Assembly (NCBI GenBank): GCA_910586505.1
Contig: CAJUGV010000003.1
Coordinates: 124,262 to 188,261, forward strand
Direction: 5' to 3'
Origin: an uncultured Paraprevotella sp.
GTDB lineage: Bacteria > Bacteroidota > Bacteroidia > Bacteroidales > Bacteroidaceae
Length of the DNA stretch: 64,000 nucleotides
Below the pieces are notes generated by a model. That model was given only the letters and a program-made list of their open reading frames with translations. It was not told where the DNA came from and made no database searches. Below are positions 53,149 through 62,639 of this stretch, in pieces. The first letter of the stretch is position 1. Each line of letters opens with the position of its first letter. Both the position numbers and the translations under genes were made by a program.

Positions 53149-54591
53149 CTACACCTCCGCCCCACCCTCTTCAATCTGCCCCGAAGGCCAATTGACAAGA
53201 TAGAGCACATCCGTGGCCCGGGTGAAAGCCGTGTACAGCCAGCGGAAATAATCGGGCGCAAACATGTCGTCCGTCATATACCCCTGATCCACAAACACCC
53301 GTTGCCACTGTCCGCCCTGTGCCTTGTGGCATGTCACCGCATACGCATACTTCACCTGCAAAGCATTGAAATAGGGGTCGGATTTCAGCTTCTGCATACG
53401 CTCGCGCCTCACCGTGACATCCATGTAATCGGCCTCTACTGCGGCAAACAACGCATCGGCCTGCACCCGGGTCAGGGCCGGCGCCTCGCTCTGCAAAGTA
53501 TCCAGCAGCACGGTGGCTTCCAATTCCATATCCTCGTAATCAGGCAGGCGCAACAGTACATCGGCAAACCGAAAGCCGTACATCTCGCGCGTACGCCTTA
53601 CCCTACGTACCTCGGCCATATCCCCGTTGGCCAGAAAATCGAAAGGACAGTCTTTCTGCCCGCCGGCCCAGAAATAGTTGTTCCTGGCCACAAGCAGACG
53701 GTCGCCGCCCGTCAGTTCCTCCTCGCGGCCGAGAATACGCCCGCGAATCCCGTTGTTATACACATTGGCCCGCTTGTTCGACCGCGTCACCACGATGGTC
53801 TGGTCCGTTCCGCTCTTGCTGTAAGCCTCCTCCAATGTATCTATCAGTTCATCACCGGGCACACGGCGGATATCAGGAAAACCGTTCAGACGTATCCGCG
53901 GCAATCCGTCCCGCCCGCCTTCCGTGATCAACCGCCTCAAGCGCGTGGCATTCCACAGAATGCCGCTCTCCGCCTGCTGGCGCACCACTTCGGTCAGCCC
54001 CGCCTCCCACACATGCAACCCGTAGCCCTCCAATACCTCACGCGAAAGGGCAGGACTGAGTTCCTCCCCTACCGGCGGAAGCTGGGCCGGATCGCCCACG
54101 AGCAGCAACCGACACCCCTCTCCGGAATAGACAAACTGCACCAGGTCGTCGAGCAGGCATCCCGTCCCTCCGAATGCAGTCCCCGAGGACGCAGCGGAGA
54201 TCATAGAGGCCTCATCCACAATAAACAACGTATGCTTCTGCAAGTTGACATTCCGTGTATAATTATCCGTCTCTCCCGAAAAACTCTTCTGCCTGTATAT
54301 GCGTTTGTGTATGGTGTAGGCCTGATGCCCCGACTGCAAGAAAAACACTTTGGCGGCCCTTCCCGTAGGCGCCATCAGCACGGTTTTCTGCTTCATCTCG
54401 TGCATGGCCCTCACCAAAGCGCTCAACAAAGAAGTCTTACCCGTTCCGGCATAACCGCGCAGAAGACATATGCCGTCCCTGTCATCCGACAAAAGGAAGT
54501 CTGCAACCCGTGCAATCACCGCACGCTGCCCGCCTTTAACCTCAAAAGGACATTTATCCTCTATAAACTGCTCCAAAACCCTATTTATCAT
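53149..54591 (-). CDS. RecD/Pif1-like ATP-dependent DNA helicase
   Basis: 480 residues. Superfamily 1 helicase motifs: Q-motif-like KGGQRAVIARVADFL, Walker A GYAGTGKTSLL (about 46-56), motif Ia APTGRAAKVF, Walker B LFIVDEASMI (about 121-130), motif III LLLVGDPAQLPPVGEELSP, and the C-terminal UvrD_C_2 block YAVTCHKAQGGQWQRVFVD followed by YTAFTRATDVLYLV. This is a short RecD-like form without the RecBC partners. It probably unwinds DNA 5' to 3' in repair or replication. The long open frame on the opposite strand is a shadow. Confidence 0.9.
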   Translation of the reverse strand: MINRVLEQFIEDKCPFEVKGGQRAVIARVADFLLSDDRDGICLLRGYAGTGKTSLLSALVRAMHEMKQKTVLMAPTGRAAKVFFLQSGHQAYTIHKRIYRQKSFSGETDNYTRNVNLQKHTLFIVDEASMISAASSGTAFGGTGCLLDDLVQFVYSGEGCRLLLVGDPAQLPPVGEELSPALSREVLEGYGLHVWEAGLTEVVRQQAESGILWNATRLRRLITEGGRDGLPRIRLNGFPDIRRVPGDELIDTLEEAYSKSGTDQTIVVTRSNKRANVYNNGIRGRILGREEELTGGDRLLVARNNYFWAGGQKDCPFDFLANGDMAEVRRVRRTREMYGFRFADVLLRLPDYEDMELEATVLLDTLQSEAPALTRVQADALFAAVEADYMDVTVRRERMQKLKSDPYFNALQVKYAYAVTCHKAQGGQWQRVFVDQGYMTDDMFAPDYFRWLYTAFTRATDVLYLVNWPSGQIEEGGAEV

Positions 54592-54643
54592 AAATCGCGG
54601 ATAAAAAGTTTGCCGAAAAGTCGGATATTAAATTTATTTATCT

Positions 54644-54651
54644 TACTTTTG
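54644..54651 (+). promoter_or_regulatory. -7 box for the 54688-56726 unit
   Basis: TACTTTTG matches TAnnTTTG and lies 36 nt before the first ATG. No -33 TTTG at the right distance was found. Confidence 0.45.
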
Positions 54652-54687
54652 CGATGCGAATGTAACAAATAAAATTATAAATGTATC

Positions 54688-55362
54688 ATGAAAAAAGCAA
54701 TTAATGTCATTCTGGGCTTATGCGCAGTGGTTTTGCTTTATCTGTGCTACGAAAGCATCATGCAGCCCATCCACTTCAACGAGGAACGGGAGATAAGAGA
54801 AGCAGCAGTTAAAGCACGTCTGATTCAAATCAAAAACGCGGAGGAACAGTACCGCCAGCAGCATGAGGGTGAATTTTGCGACACGATGAGCGTACTCATC
54901 GACTTCATCAAAACAGCCCGTATCCCCAATGTGAACAAGGTGGGCGAACTGAGTGACAAACAAATGGAAAACGGACTTACCGAATCCAAAGCAGCAGCCA
55001 TCGTAAACAGCGGAGACGCGGCAGCCATCGCAGCCAACGGTTTGGAAGGCTTCCGTCGCGACACCACATGGTCTTCCATGGCAGAAGCCATCGTAGGCCC
55101 CGACGGCAATGTCGACTCCCTTCAATACATCCCGTTCAGCAACGGCCAGTTATTTGAACTGGAATCTACGGTATATGTAGGACGCTCAGGCGTATTCCAA
55201 AACGTAATGGAATGCCGCGCCCCCTATTCAGCCTATCTCTCAGGCATGAACGAACGCGAGATCTATAACCTGACAGATGCTGCCGAGAAACAAGGCCGCT
55301 ACGCAGGCCTGAAGATCGGTGACCTCATGACCCCGAACAACAATGCAGGGAACTGGGAATAA
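54688..55362 (+). CDS. conserved membrane-anchored protein of unknown function
   Basis: 224 residues. One N-terminal membrane anchor (about 4-22; NVILGLCAVVLLYLCYESIM) is followed by a charged helix (REIREAAVKARLIQIKNAEEQYRQQHEGEFCDTM; key part about 32-62) and a soluble C-terminal region rich in N, G and A ending in TPNNNAGNWE. The anchor-plus-amphipathic-helix start recalls pseudopilins but I see no prepilin peptidase site. I do not recognise the family. It overlaps the DUF3822 gene by 20 nt, so the two are probably translated together. Confidence 0.8.
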   Translation: MKKAINVILGLCAVVLLYLCYESIMQPIHFNEEREIREAAVKARLIQIKNAEEQYRQQHEGEFCDTMSVLIDFIKTARIPNVNKVGELSDKQMENGLTESKAAAIVNSGDAAAIAANGLEGFRRDTTWSSMAEAIVGPDGNVDSLQYIPFSNGQLFELESTVYVGRSGVFQNVMECRAPYSAYLSGMNEREIYNLTDAAEKQGRYAGLKIGDLMTPNNNAGNWE

Positions 55363-56158
55363 TCAAAGCCAGGCATATCATTTGTCCATCCGCCTGCATG
55401 CGGATGGACTTTCTTTTTATGGCTGTAACCCTGCGGCACCAGGCTCAGCCGTCACCGAACATTATAAATATGCAGACGGCGAAGCGCCGGCAGAAACCCT
55501 GAAAAAGGCCATCCTACAATCATCCGTTATCAAGAGACGCTCCGCCTCATCGGTGTATTGTCTGGTAACGGGCCAGTCCATTCAAGTTCCGCTGGAACAT
55601 TTCCGGAAAGAAGAGGCTCATGCCCTCTACCGCCTGACATATGCCTGTGAAAAACCAGGCAAGACATATTACAATATCCTGCCCCACCTGGAAATCGCAC
55701 AGATCTTTACGGTAGAACATGAGGTGGAACATATCCTGTGCCAGTACTTCCCCGGCATCCGGTTTTATCATTCCCATACCATGATATTGGAAAAATTATG
55801 GATTCTGGCACAACAGGACAAACAACAACTTTATGCCTGTTTCGACGAAAAGGAGGTATTCGTATTCAGTTATAAAGACCGAAAACTGTGCTATGCCAAC
55901 ACATTCCCCGCAGATGCGGCCGACAATGCGGTATACTTCATCCTGTCTGTATGGAAAGCCCTCGAACTGGATGCACGTCAGGGAGAATGTTTCTTACTGG
56001 GAAACGGTCCGGAAAAAGACAGGACGACACAATTGCTCGGCCGATATCTGCAAAACATCAACAACTCCGTGGCAGCCGATATCTACCGCCGCCACAGCCC
56101 GGACGAAGCCCAACAGCTACCTTTCGACGTATTGGCATTATTGATACACGTGATTTAA
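55343..56158 (+). CDS. DUF3822 family protein
   Basis: 271 residues, predicted cytoplasmic. An actin/hexokinase-like layout is suggested by the strand-rich start LSIRLHADGLSFYGCN and by the later block YACFDEKEVFVFSYKDRKLCYANTF, with FILSVWKALELDARQGECFLLG near 205-226. This matches DUF3822, a Bacteroidota family with an ASKHA-like fold and no established activity. Encoded between an unknown membrane protein (20-nt overlap) and rsmD (13 nt gap), a neighbourhood usual for the order. Confidence 0.85.
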   Translation: MQGTGNNQSQAYHLSIRLHADGLSFYGCNPAAPGSAVTEHYKYADGEAPAETLKKAILQSSVIKRRSASSVYCLVTGQSIQVPLEHFRKEEAHALYRLTYACEKPGKTYYNILPHLEIAQIFTVEHEVEHILCQYFPGIRFYHSHTMILEKLWILAQQDKQQLYACFDEKEVFVFSYKDRKLCYANTFPADAADNAVYFILSVWKALELDARQGECFLLGNGPEKDRTTQLLGRYLQNINNSVAADIYRRHSPDEAQQLPFDVLALLIHVI

Positions 56159-56171
56159 TACAACCGCAACC

Positions 56172-56726
56172 ATGAGAGTGATTACAGGCATATATAAAGG
56201 AAGGCATTTCGAAGTGCCCCGCAACTTCAAAGCGCGCCCTACAACAGACTTCGCCAAAGAGAATCTGTTCAACGTCCTGAACGGTTATCTGGATTTCGAG
56301 GAGCAGCCCACCGCACTGGACCTCTTTGCCGGTACGGGCAGCATCACGATCGAACTTCTTTCACGCGGATGCGGAAAAGTGATATCCGTAGAACGTGACA
56401 TGCAGCATTTCCGCTTCATCAATCAGGTGGTAAGTAGCCTGAAGGCCTCTAACAGCTTTCCTATTCACACAGACGTGTTCCGCTATCTTCCCCGTTGTAA
56501 CGAGCAATTCGACTTCATTTTTGCCGACCCTCCCTATGCACTGGAAAAGCTTACCGAACTCCCGGACCTGATATTCAGTCATAATCTGCTCCGTCCAGAC
56601 GGTCTATTCGTACTGGAGCACGGCAAAACCAACGAATTCGGCCGGCACCCGAATTTCATCGAGCACCGTGCCTATGGAAGCGTAAACTTTTCATTCTTCA
56701 AAGCAAAGGAGACAACAACCGGATAG
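56172..56726 (+). CDS. rsmD: 16S rRNA (guanine966-N2)-methyltransferase
   Basis: 184 residues. The conserved start is MRVITGIYKGRHFEVP, then RPTTDFAKENLFNVL, the SAM-binding motif LDLFAGTGSITIELLSRG (about 50-67) and the catalytic DPPYAL (about 118-123). It modifies G966 of 16S rRNA. The 3' end overlaps the convergent cls gene by 29 nt. Confidence 0.95.
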   Translation: MRVITGIYKGRHFEVPRNFKARPTTDFAKENLFNVLNGYLDFEEQPTALDLFAGTGSITIELLSRGCGKVISVERDMQHFRFINQVVSSLKASNSFPIHTDVFRYLPRCNEQFDFIFADPPYALEKLTELPDLIFSHNLLRPDGLFVLEHGKTNEFGRHPNFIEHRAYGSVNFSFFKAKETTTG

Positions 56727-58164
56727 AAGACTCCGCCATCCGGGTCCAAAAGGGACGTTTGCCCCATGTTTCCAAGTTCAACATGCGACATTTTTTCTCG
56801 TCTTCAATAAATATTTCTTTCATCTGCAACGCAGCCTGCCTGTCGTAAACAAAGGCATTTACCTCAAAATTGCGCTCGAAGCTACGAAAGTCTATATTTG
56901 TGGATCCACACGACATCAGCATGTCGTCACATACCATCGTCTTGGAATGCAGGAATTCTCCTTTGTAAAGATAGACCCGCACCCCAGCGCGTACCACATC
57001 ATAAAGATAAGAACGTGTGGCCCAGGTCAGAATCCGATTATCGGCACTTTCCGGTATCATCAAACGCACATCCACTCCAGACAACGCCGCCGTCTGTATG
57101 GCAAACAGCATCCGCTCGGTAGGCATGAAATAAGGACTCTGCAAATAACAGTAGCGTTGTGCACGCATAAGCGCCAGAATCATTCCCTGCATAATATCGG
57201 GCCACGGTGCCGTAGGTATCGACGTCACGATCTGTACCAGGGCATCCCGACTCACAGAAGGCTCATGATCATGAGCCAGAATATCACGGCACTCTTCTTC
57301 ACGTGGATAATACACCTGGGATGTTATCGTCTGCTCGGTAGCCACGTACCAGTCTGAAAGGAAAGCCCGCTGAAGACCTGCCACCGCATTGCCCATCACA
57401 CGCATATGCGTATCACGCCACGCCGCCTCACCGGCATCCATACTGTACACATAACGGTCGGCCAGGTTCATGCCGCCTACATAGCCCACAATTCCGTCTA
57501 TCACCACAATCTTACGATGATTTCTGAAATCCACCTTACTGGTCAGTTTCGGAAAACGAACGGGTAGGAAAGCAGCTACCTGCACCCCCTCGCGCTCCAT
57601 CTGCCGGAAAAATTCATTTTCAACATTCCAACACCCCACATCGTCGTAGACAAGCCGTACACTCACTCCTTCGCGGACTTTGGCCAACAGCGCATCACGC
57701 ACCATACGCCCCACCCTGTCATCCTCAATAATATAGAATTCCACATGTATGTGATGGCGTGCAGCCGCTATATCGCGCAACAGAGCGTCAAGCATGTCCT
57801 GCCCGCTCACAAAAAGCCGGATTTTATTGTCAGGATAAGGAAAAGCCCCGCTTTGTCTGCGGAAAAGCTTGATTAAAGGACGGTAATCTTCAGGCACGTC
57901 CGGAAATCCACCCTGATAGAAACGCACGGCCGCACGGCGGGCCAACTGACTGGCACAGGCACGGCTTACAAAATGTTCCCGTTTACGGTTACGCCCGAAA
58001 AAGAAATAGATGACCAGCCCAATAACAGGCAAGCAAAACAGCACCATCAGCCAAGCCACAGTTTTCACCGGCTGACGGTTCTCGAGAATAACCACCAGCA
58101 TCTGGCTCAATACTATAAACAAGTAGAAAGCCGCAAGCACGCTATAAATCACCACATCATACAC
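56698..58164 (-). CDS. cls: cardiolipin synthase
   Basis: 488 residues, phospholipase D superfamily. Two N-terminal membrane segments (about 5-25 and 36-54) are followed by two HKD motifs: HRKIVVIDGIVGYVGG (about 221-236) and HSKTMVCDDMLMSCGSTNIDFRS (about 400-420; key residues H, K, D). It joins two phosphatidylglycerols into cardiolipin at the inner membrane. Its promoter may be the minus-strand TAAGTTTG at 58195-58188. Confidence 0.93.
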   Translation of the reverse strand: MYDVVIYSVLAAFYLFIVLSQMLVVILENRQPVKTVAWLMVLFCLPVIGLVIYFFFGRNRKREHFVSRACASQLARRAAVRFYQGGFPDVPEDYRPLIKLFRRQSGAFPYPDNKIRLFVSGQDMLDALLRDIAAARHHIHVEFYIIEDDRVGRMVRDALLAKVREGVSVRLVYDDVGCWNVENEFFRQMEREGVQVAAFLPVRFPKLTSKVDFRNHRKIVVIDGIVGYVGGMNLADRYVYSMDAGEAAWRDTHMRVMGNAVAGLQRAFLSDWYVATEQTITSQVYYPREEECRDILAHDHEPSVSRDALVQIVTSIPTAPWPDIMQGMILALMRAQRYCYLQSPYFMPTERMLFAIQTAALSGVDVRLMIPESADNRILTWATRSYLYDVVRAGVRVYLYKGEFLHSKTMVCDDMLMSCGSTNIDFRSFERNFEVNAFVYDRQAALQMKEIFIEDEKKCRMLNLETWGKRPFWTRMAESSIRLLSPLL

Positions 58165-58187
58165 CGGCCTATCCTTTTTGCTTGTAA

Positions 58188-58195
58188 CAAACTTA
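58188..58195 (-). promoter_or_regulatory. possible -7 box for cls
   Basis: On the minus strand TAAGTTTG matches TAnnTTTG, 23 nt before the cls start. No -33 element is apparent. Confidence 0.35.
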
Positions 58196-58213
58196 CAAAA
58201 AAGTATTGATATA

Positions 58214-58227
58214 ACTCCGCATCATTC
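58214..58227. repeat. dispersed repeat motif, third copy
   Basis: ACTCCGCATCATT here is the reverse complement of AATGATGCGGAGT found at the edge of the perfect inverted repeat near 31149. It lies in the 161-nt gap between cls and the terminator of the downstream gene. Confidence 0.35.
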
Positions 58228-58271
58228 TAAAAATATAAACTATTTAAACATTGTATATCAGTATACAAAAA

Positions 58272-58308
58272 CGTTCGGTATGAAGATGCGGACTCTTCAT
58301 ACCGAACG
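58272..58308 (-). terminator. terminator of the TonB-type outer-membrane gene
   Basis: A perfect 15-bp stem CGTTCGGTATGAAGA (58272-58286) / TCTTCATACCGAACG (58294-58308) with a 7-nt loop. On the minus strand it is followed by TTTTTGTATAC, an intrinsic terminator 18 nt after the stop at 58326. Confidence 0.9.
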
Positions 58309-58325
58309 CTCTGCCCTGTTTACGG

Positions 58326-61300
58326 TCAGAAACGAGGCCCGCCAAAACCGCCGGGACGCCCGTGAGGACCTCCGCCGGGACCGTCGGGACGCCCTCCCAT
58401 ACCACGCATTCCGGCACGTGCCTCCTTATTACCCAGTAAATTCAGTTTATAAATAAAATGAGCCATCACATAACTGTTGATCGCATTGTTCCATGTATCG
58501 GCACGCTGCGTTGCAGAGAGCGTACGACTGATATTACTGCGCTGTTGCAGAATATCATACCATTGAAGGGAGACTGTAGCGGCATTCCCTTTCAAGAAAC
58601 TCTGCGAGAGTTGCGCGTTCCACACCAGTTCATCGGTATTCATCGACGCATCGTCATACCCTCTTCGGCAATCTTGTCCAATGTTTGTAGCCAGGCTCAT
58701 ATTCCATGGCATATTAATCTGGACGTTTCCACCATAGGAAAAATTATAAGTATCCAGATTGGCATTCTCCTGCAAATCGTTGCGTGCATGCTGATAACGG
58801 ATATGCCCGTTCACTCCCACTTCTATCAGGTCGTTTCGGAAGTTCAGATTGAGCCGCTCGCTTACGGAAGAAGTACGGGTAGTGCTCTTACTGCTCAAAT
58901 TGATGATCTCTCCGGCCGTCGCACCACCGGCTCCGGTTCCGGAACCCGAACTGACATAAGCCACATCATTGGTAAACCCGTAATCGGTAAAAGTGAACAT
59001 ATTAAAATATTTCTTCTCCCCAAGGGCCGAATTGAACATTACATTGGTATATGTGTTCCAGTTGCCGTTGATGTTCATCGGCATAGTGGTGCGCCGTCCC
59101 GACGCCTCATCATAGAACACCGCCGTACTGATGCTGTTCTTCACCGTATTAAACCGCGCATGCACCATCCACCCGCGCTGCTTCTCCGGATTATAGTTAT
59201 TGCAGAACAAACTGATATTATCCGTCCACGACGGTTTCAGTCCGGGATTTCCTTTCGACACATTCAACGGGTCAGAGTCGTCTGTCACATCCAAAAGGTT
59301 CGTCATGGAAGGCTGTCCGGAACGTCCGTTATAACGGAAATGCAACTGCCCCGCATCTGAGAACTTATAACGCAAGTCTATACGTGGCGACCAATTGAAC
59401 ACCTGACGTATCACGGTGGTGTCCATAGCACCTTTCAGATAATCCATATAGGTTTTCTGGGGCTGCATGGACGCACCGGCGTTAAACCGCAGTTTTCCTT
59501 TCTGATAACGGAACATCACAGTAGCATTCTGATTATGCTCCTTGTAGGTGGCATACTGACTGTTCTGGAAGTTCTTGCACAATTCCATCCAGTCCACCCC
59601 CTGTAACTCGGCATAAGGGAGGTAACCCAAAGGCCAATTTCTCAGCACCTCTTCACCCACAATCCCTTTCGATATCAGGCTGTCCAACGAATACATCGAA
59701 CGGTCGGAATCGGAATAACGGTATTGATAATTATAGCTGAACTGCAAATGCGCCCCCGTAAACAGCGGCTCGCTATAACTCAACTCAGCACCTCCGTTGT
59801 AGTTGCCGGAAGGATTGACATTATACTGCCGGCGATAATCCTTCACGATAGTGCCGTCGGGATTTCTGCGCAGAAAGTAGTTCACATCGGAAATGCTATG
59901 CGAAAAATTTTCAGAATCCGAAAAACCGCCCCGCAAACGAAGGGTAAGATTGCGTCCCCGACTGTTCAATCTTCTATTCACCATCAACATACCATTAAAA
60001 GAATAGCTGTTGCCGTCGCTCATGCTCGTACGGAAATTGTCATTCACCACAAAACTGTCTTTCACAAAGGCCTCGTACTGGCTGAGCGGATCCGTCATTC
60101 TCGTATAAGGGTCTTCATTAAAGGTCACCGAACGGTTCAGCCCATTACTATAATTTTTAGAGTATGAGAAATTCGGCCGAAACATGATACGGGTCATTGT
60201 ATCAGGCGACCATTCAATCCGAAAATTAGCATTCACGTTCGTATTCCCCGAACTATTGTGACTGCTACTGTTGGAAAAAGAATTACTGGCTCCTGTGGTA
60301 AAAAACGTTTGTGAATTAGTGAGGCTCATCCTGTCGGTACTTCTATGCGAATAACGCACATTCCCCCCCAGCTTAAGAAGACCGGCCTCACGCTCTTTCT
60401 TACCGTTCTCCCAGTTGAAATCCACACCGGCCATTTTACTGGCCACAAGCCCGCTCCCTCCGCGTCCGCCGTGGAATCCGCCAGAGAATCCTCTGTCGTC
60501 CACATTGTTGACAGAGCCGATAAGCGTTAATCTCAGTTTATCGGTAAAGCGGTTTACGGTAGCTTTTCCCGTATACCGCTCTTCCGTGCCGTATCCCAGG
60601 TCTACTTCCGCTATCCATCCCTGTTTCATGTCTTTCTTTACAGACAGATCGAGCACGGTTTCCTCCTCTCCGTCATCGATACCAGTCATACGGGTATAAT
60701 CACTCTTGCGGTCATAAGCCTTAAGTTTCTCTACCATATTGACAGGCAGGTTCTTCATCGCCATCTTCGTATCATTGTCGAAAAACTCCTTACCGTCCAC
60801 CATGATTTTCTTGACTTCCTTTCCGTTGATTTTAATCGTACCGTCTTCCGAGACCTCCGCACCGGGCAGTTTCTTGACCAGTTCCTCCAACGCAGAGCCT
60901 TCGGGCAGGCGATAAGCTCCGGCGTTATACATAAAGGTATCGGCTTTCATCTCTACCTGCGCCTGCCGTGCGGTAACTTCCGCTCCTTTCAGCAATACGG
61001 CATCGGTCTGCAACTTCACCGTTCCCATCGCCAACTCTTTCTTGGACGAGGAAAGTTGTAAATCCTTATAATAAGGTTTGAACCCGACGAATGAGATTCG
61101 GAAGATGTACTTTCCGGGCTCCACTCCCGAAATGGAAAACTTGCCATCCATCTTCGAACTGGCTCCGGTCACCAGTGTACTGTCTGGCTTCAACAGCACT
61201 ACAGAAGCCGAGAATACAGGCTCGCCCGTATCTTCCTCCAAAACGGTTCCGCTTACTGACACTTTCTGTGCCCAAAGGCACGTTGTCCACAGGCACAATA

Positions 61301-61328
61301 AAACGGCCCACACAATTTTTTTTCTCAT
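58326..61328 (-). CDS. TonB-dependent receptor-like outer-membrane protein
   Basis: 1000 residues. A signal peptide ends at LWAQ. A carboxypeptidase-regulatory-like domain follows (about 22-110; VSGTVLEEDTGEPVFSASVVLL), then a plug-like region (about 125-215; LPEGSALEELVKKLPGAEV, INGKEVKKIMVDGKEFFDNDTKMAMKNLP) and an outer_membrane_beta_barrel_3 type barrel. It differs from SusC in lacking the SusC plug signature. The last about 25 residues are a Gly/Pro/Arg-rich tail ending PRF, after the barrel. It stands alone without a SusD or sigma gene. Possible roles are transport of an unknown ligand or envelope maintenance. It has its own terminator. Confidence 0.88.
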   Translation of the reverse strand: MRKKIVWAVLLCLWTTCLWAQKVSVSGTVLEEDTGEPVFSASVVLLKPDSTLVTGASSKMDGKFSISGVEPGKYIFRISFVGFKPYYKDLQLSSSKKELAMGTVKLQTDAVLLKGAEVTARQAQVEMKADTFMYNAGAYRLPEGSALEELVKKLPGAEVSEDGTIKINGKEVKKIMVDGKEFFDNDTKMAMKNLPVNMVEKLKAYDRKSDYTRMTGIDDGEEETVLDLSVKKDMKQGWIAEVDLGYGTEERYTGKATVNRFTDKLRLTLIGSVNNVDDRGFSGGFHGGRGGSGLVASKMAGVDFNWENGKKEREAGLLKLGGNVRYSHRSTDRMSLTNSQTFFTTGASNSFSNSSSHNSSGNTNVNANFRIEWSPDTMTRIMFRPNFSYSKNYSNGLNRSVTFNEDPYTRMTDPLSQYEAFVKDSFVVNDNFRTSMSDGNSYSFNGMLMVNRRLNSRGRNLTLRLRGGFSDSENFSHSISDVNYFLRRNPDGTIVKDYRRQYNVNPSGNYNGGAELSYSEPLFTGAHLQFSYNYQYRYSDSDRSMYSLDSLISKGIVGEEVLRNWPLGYLPYAELQGVDWMELCKNFQNSQYATYKEHNQNATVMFRYQKGKLRFNAGASMQPQKTYMDYLKGAMDTTVIRQVFNWSPRIDLRYKFSDAGQLHFRYNGRSGQPSMTNLLDVTDDSDPLNVSKGNPGLKPSWTDNISLFCNNYNPEKQRGWMVHARFNTVKNSISTAVFYDEASGRRTTMPMNINGNWNTYTNVMFNSALGEKKYFNMFTFTDYGFTNDVAYVSSGSGTGAGGATAGEIINLSSKSTTRTSSVSERLNLNFRNDLIEVGVNGHIRYQHARNDLQENANLDTYNFSYGGNVQINMPWNMSLATNIGQDCRRGYDDASMNTDELVWNAQLSQSFLKGNAATVSLQWYDILQQRSNISRTLSATQRADTWNNAINSYVMAHFIYKLNLLGNKEARAGMRGMGGRPDGPGGGPHGRPGGFGGPRF

Positions 61329-61422
61329 TTTATATTTTCTGTTTTATTCTTTCCGAAACACTCGACTGTGAATAAGACGGGCATGCCCCGCCCTCAGTTT
61401 AATCAACAGGTATGCTTTTTAA

Positions 61423-61430
61423 CAAAAATA
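61423..61430 (-). promoter_or_regulatory. possible -7 box for the TonB-type gene
   Basis: On the minus strand TATTTTTG matches TAnnTTTG about 95 nt before the start. The nearest TTTG upstream is 25 nt away, too far for the usual spacing. Confidence 0.35.
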
Positions 61431-61516
61431 AATGTATTCACCACACTTTCGGACACAAATTTACATAATCAAAAAGAAAAATGAACGCTGATTAGAATAT
61501 TATCTTTCAAAAGGCC

Positions 61517-61524
61517 TATCTTTG
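61517..61524 (+). promoter_or_regulatory. -7 box for aroB
   Basis: TATCTTTG, an exact TAnnTTTG match, 26 nt before the aroB ATG. I see no -33 TTTG at 19-21 nt. Confidence 0.5.
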
Positions 61525-61550
61525 CAAGGGAATCATCACTCTTACGCAAT

Positions 61551-62612
61551 ATGCAAAAACAGGAAATCATCATCTCACAGCATTTGGAAGAAAGCCTTGA
61601 AAAAGCAATTTTCAGCCATCCGCATGACAGGCTATTCGTCTTGACAGACGAAACTACATACCAGACATGCTGGCCTGTCATCTCCAAATTCAAAAGCGTA
61701 GAGGATGCAGAACATATCATTATCCGTCCTACAGACACATACAAAACACTGGAAACCCTTGCTACTGTGTGGACCGAACTGAGCAAAAGAGGAGGTACGC
61801 GTCATTCTCTCATGATTAATCTGGGCGGCGGAATGGTTACCGACCTTGGAGGCTTTGCGGCTTCTACATTCAAACGCGGCATCCTTTACATCAATATACC
61901 CACCACCCTGCTGGCTATGGTAGACGCTGCCGTAGGAGGGAAAACAGGAATCAATTTCAACGGACTGAAAAATGAAATAGGAGCTTTTGCTCCAGCCACC
62001 AGTGTCTTATTGAATACGGAATTCCTTAAATCTTTAGACTACAAGAATATCTGCTCCGGCTATGCGGAAATGCTGAAACACGGACTTATCAGCACAGAAG
62101 AGCATTGGACGGAACTGATGGCATTCGACCTTGATGAAATCAATTATGAAGCGTTACAGAATATGGTGGGAAAAAGTGTAACCATTAAAGAAAGCATCGT
62201 AAAACAAGACCCGTATGAACAAAGTGTCCGCAAAGCACTCAATCTTGGACATACCGTAGGACATGCTTTTGAAAGTCTGGCACTGGCAGAAGGGCGAACG
62301 ATACTACACGGATACGCTGTGGCTTGGGGACTTATATGCGAGCTGTATCTGAGTTGCCTGCGTGAGAGCTTTCCTAAAGACAAACTCCGCCACACCGCAA
62401 CCTTCATCAAGACTTATTACGGCACATTCGCATTCGACTGCAGAAAATATGAAGATCTGTATCAATTCATGACTCACGATAAGAAAAATTCCGCTGGAGA
62501 AATCAACTTCACATTATTAGGCGACATCGGTGATATCCGCATCAACCGCACTGCCGGTAAAGAAGAAATTTTCAACATGCTGGACTTCTACCGTGAGACC
62601 ATGGGCTGCTAA
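61551..62612 (+). CDS. aroB: 3-dehydroquinate synthase
   Basis: 353 residues. The NAD-binding segment LGGGMVTDLGGFAASTFKRGI (about 92-112), the GGKTGINFNGLKNEIGAF motif (about 126-143) and the zinc ligands in GYAEMLKHGL (Glu) and LNLGHTVGHAFE (His; about 226-237) are present, with HGYAVAWGL later. It converts DAHP to 3-dehydroquinate, step two of the shikimate pathway, in the cytoplasm. Followed 27 nt later by the GH43 gene. Confidence 0.95.
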   Translation: MQKQEIIISQHLEESLEKAIFSHPHDRLFVLTDETTYQTCWPVISKFKSVEDAEHIIIRPTDTYKTLETLATVWTELSKRGGTRHSLMINLGGGMVTDLGGFAASTFKRGILYINIPTTLLAMVDAAVGGKTGINFNGLKNEIGAFAPATSVLLNTEFLKSLDYKNICSGYAEMLKHGLISTEEHWTELMAFDLDEINYEALQNMVGKSVTIKESIVKQDPYEQSVRKALNLGHTVGHAFESLALAEGRTILHGYAVAWGLICELYLSCLRESFPKDKLRHTATFIKTYYGTFAFDCRKYEDLYQFMTHDKKNSAGEINFTLLGDIGDIRINRTAGKEEIFNMLDFYRETMGC

Positions 62613-62639
62613 CTCCTTTAACCAAATAATAAAATAAAA

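Noticed and set aside
53074..54672. A 532-codon plus-strand open frame opposite the helicase gene
   Set aside because: It mirrors the helicase coding strand, has no domain-like motif and starts in the intergenic region; the minus-strand helicase motifs are clear.
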